Origin: an uncultured bacterium
GTDB taxonomy: Bacteria > Cyanobacteriota > Vampirovibrionia > Gastranaerophilales > Gastranaerophilaceae
DNA: 32,651 bases
Reading direction: 5' to 3'
Assembly: GCA_902796925.1 (NCBI GenBank)
Contig: CADBQW010000068.1
Coordinates: forward strand, 1-32,651
Shown piece after piece: positions 31,995 through 32,651 of this stretch. Position numbers and translations under genes: made by a program. Below the pieces are notes generated by a model. That model saw nothing but the letters and a program-made list of their open reading frames with translations, did not search any database and was not told the origin of the DNA. Positions within the stretch are counted from its first letter, which is position 1. Every line of letters starts with the position of its first letter.

Positions 31995-32651
31995 TTATTT
32001 TCCTAAATACGCAATGTTTAACAAGCCGTCTTTCTTGGTTATCGGACTAGGATTTGCAACTATCTTTGTTGTATCTCCGTATTCTGCTACCTTATCACTG
32101 GAATCATCTAACATACTTAAGTATAAAATTTTCTTTGCAGTAACTTCATCCAAATCGACAAATTGACCACCTGCTCTGTTATTTGTTTTTGACACAATTT
32201 TTACATTTGTATCTACATTAACATCACCATATGTCAACTTTATAGGTACGATGTCTCCAACTTTTACATTTCCATCGTGAGACAATGATACTCCGCTTCT
32301 TGATATGTCAACTATACCCTTAATGTCACCTGAAGATTGGAATGAAACATTGTTAGGATTACCGGCAACATCAAACCTCATAGCCTGACGCTTATCAATA
32401 GCATCTATACGATCACTTACAACACGTTGTTTAAAATTCAAACGAACATCATTGGTATTGATAGAAGGTATAGTTGGTTGTGTCGGAGTTGTATCCGTTG
32501 GTGTTGTATCCGTTGGTGTTGTATCCGTTGGAGTTGTATCCGTTGGAGTTGTATCCGTCGGAGTTGTATCCGTCGGAGTTGTATCCGTTGGAGTTGTATC
32601 CGTCGGAGTTGTATCCGTTGGAGTTGTATCCGTCGGAGTTGTATCCGTCGG
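31995..32651 (-). CDS. PilZ-domain protein with a Thr/Pro/Asp tandem-repeat region (5' part outside the window)
   Basis: At least 218 codons. The minimal frame starting at TTG (32441) is not the true start: upstream codons stay open and in frame to the window edge, through a run of 15-bp repeats coding for PTDTT-type pentapeptides, then a linker (PTIPSINTNDVR). The C-terminal part is a PilZ domain: RQAMRFDV supplies the RxxxR motif and DISRSGVSL the D/NxSxxG motif, which bind cyclic-di-GMP in the family. The repeat run is hydrophilic and looks like a flexible spacer joining PilZ to an unseen N-terminal domain. c-di-GMP control of motility or envelope is inferred from family and from flagellar genes nearby. 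Confidence 0.85.
   Translation of the reverse strand, partial: PTDTTPTDTTPTDTTPTDTTPTDTTPTDTTPTDTTPTDTTPTDTTPTDTTPTDTTPTQPTIPSINTNDVRLNFKQRVVSDRIDAIDKRQAMRFDVAGNPNNVSFQSSGDIKGIVDISRSGVSLSHDGNVKVGDIVPIKLTYGDVNVDTNVKIVSKTNNRAGGQFVDLDEVTAKKILYLSMLDDSSDKVAEYGDTTKIVANPSPITKKDGLLNIAYLGK
32476..32651. repeat. 15-bp tandem repeat (coding minisatellite)
   Basis: Ten full copies of GTATCCGT(T/C)GG(A/T)GTT (32491-32640), a degenerate copy before (32476-32490) and a partial copy at the window end (32641-32651). The unit is a multiple of three and reads PTDTT on the minus strand within the PilZ gene. Copies differ at the third codon positions only (T/C and A/T), so the peptide repeat is exact while the DNA has drifted. 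The array continues beyond the window. Confidence 0.97.

Noticed and set aside
32476-32651. Regular short repeats that could suggest a CRISPR array
   Set aside because: Units are 15 bp, directly adjacent with no spacers, and in frame with the PilZ gene as PTDTT codons; this is a coding minisatellite.

Overview
The window is AT-rich, densely coding bacterial chromosome. Several traits point to the non-photosynthetic relatives of Cyanobacteria (Melainabacteria/Vampirovibrionia, most likely a fermentative gut Gastranaerophilales-type organism). The ribosomal cluster infA-rpmJ-rpsM-rpsK-(rpsD)-rpoA-rplQ-truA-rplM-rpsI is close to the cyanobacterial order. The order tig-clpP-clpX is present, pheT stands apart from pheS, an LCP-family cell-wall enzyme is encoded, and hydG implies an [FeFe]-hydrogenase and an anaerobic life. 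The flagellar export genes show a flagellated or ancestrally flagellated cell. The taxon is an inference from gene content, not a measurement.

Layout. 1-2.9 kb (minus): mgtE, an LCP-family ligase and tRNA-Arg(CCG). 3.2-8.5 kb (plus): a ten-gene translation/transcription operon, with a structured leader in front of rpsD, closed by a strong bidirectional terminator. 8.5-14.8 kb (minus): grpE, hydG, a small membrane protein, pheT, a secreted SH3-like protein and tmk. 14.9-18.2 kb (plus): tig, then clpP-clpX behind their own promoter. 18.3-22.0 kb (minus): a two-HTH regulator, then a four-gene operon with a ZorA/MotA-like and a ZorB/MotB-like stator pair, a small unknown protein and a helical-repeat protein. 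22.2-26.0 kb (plus): pth, a TPR protein, then rimP-nusA behind a leader that carries an intrinsic terminator. 26.1-29.8 kb (minus): a flagellar block, two-SpoA C-ring protein, fliO, fliP, a C-terminally extended fliQ, a 43-codon ORF and fliR. 30.0-32.65 kb: a secreted/anchored AMIN-like protein, a UDP-GlcNAc 2-epimerase, and a PilZ protein whose N-terminal side is a Thr/Pro/Asp tandem repeat running off the window edge.

Most of the window is housekeeping: translation, RNA polymerase, proteostasis and tRNA charging. The parts most worth a second look are the orphan ZorAB-like motor operon with its unexplained partners, the rimP-nusA attenuator-like leader, the probable S4 leader before rpsD, and the divergent flagellar block (extended FliQ, a novel small ORF, a SctQ-like C-ring protein). 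No insertion sequence, prophage gene, integrase or CRISPR array was seen.
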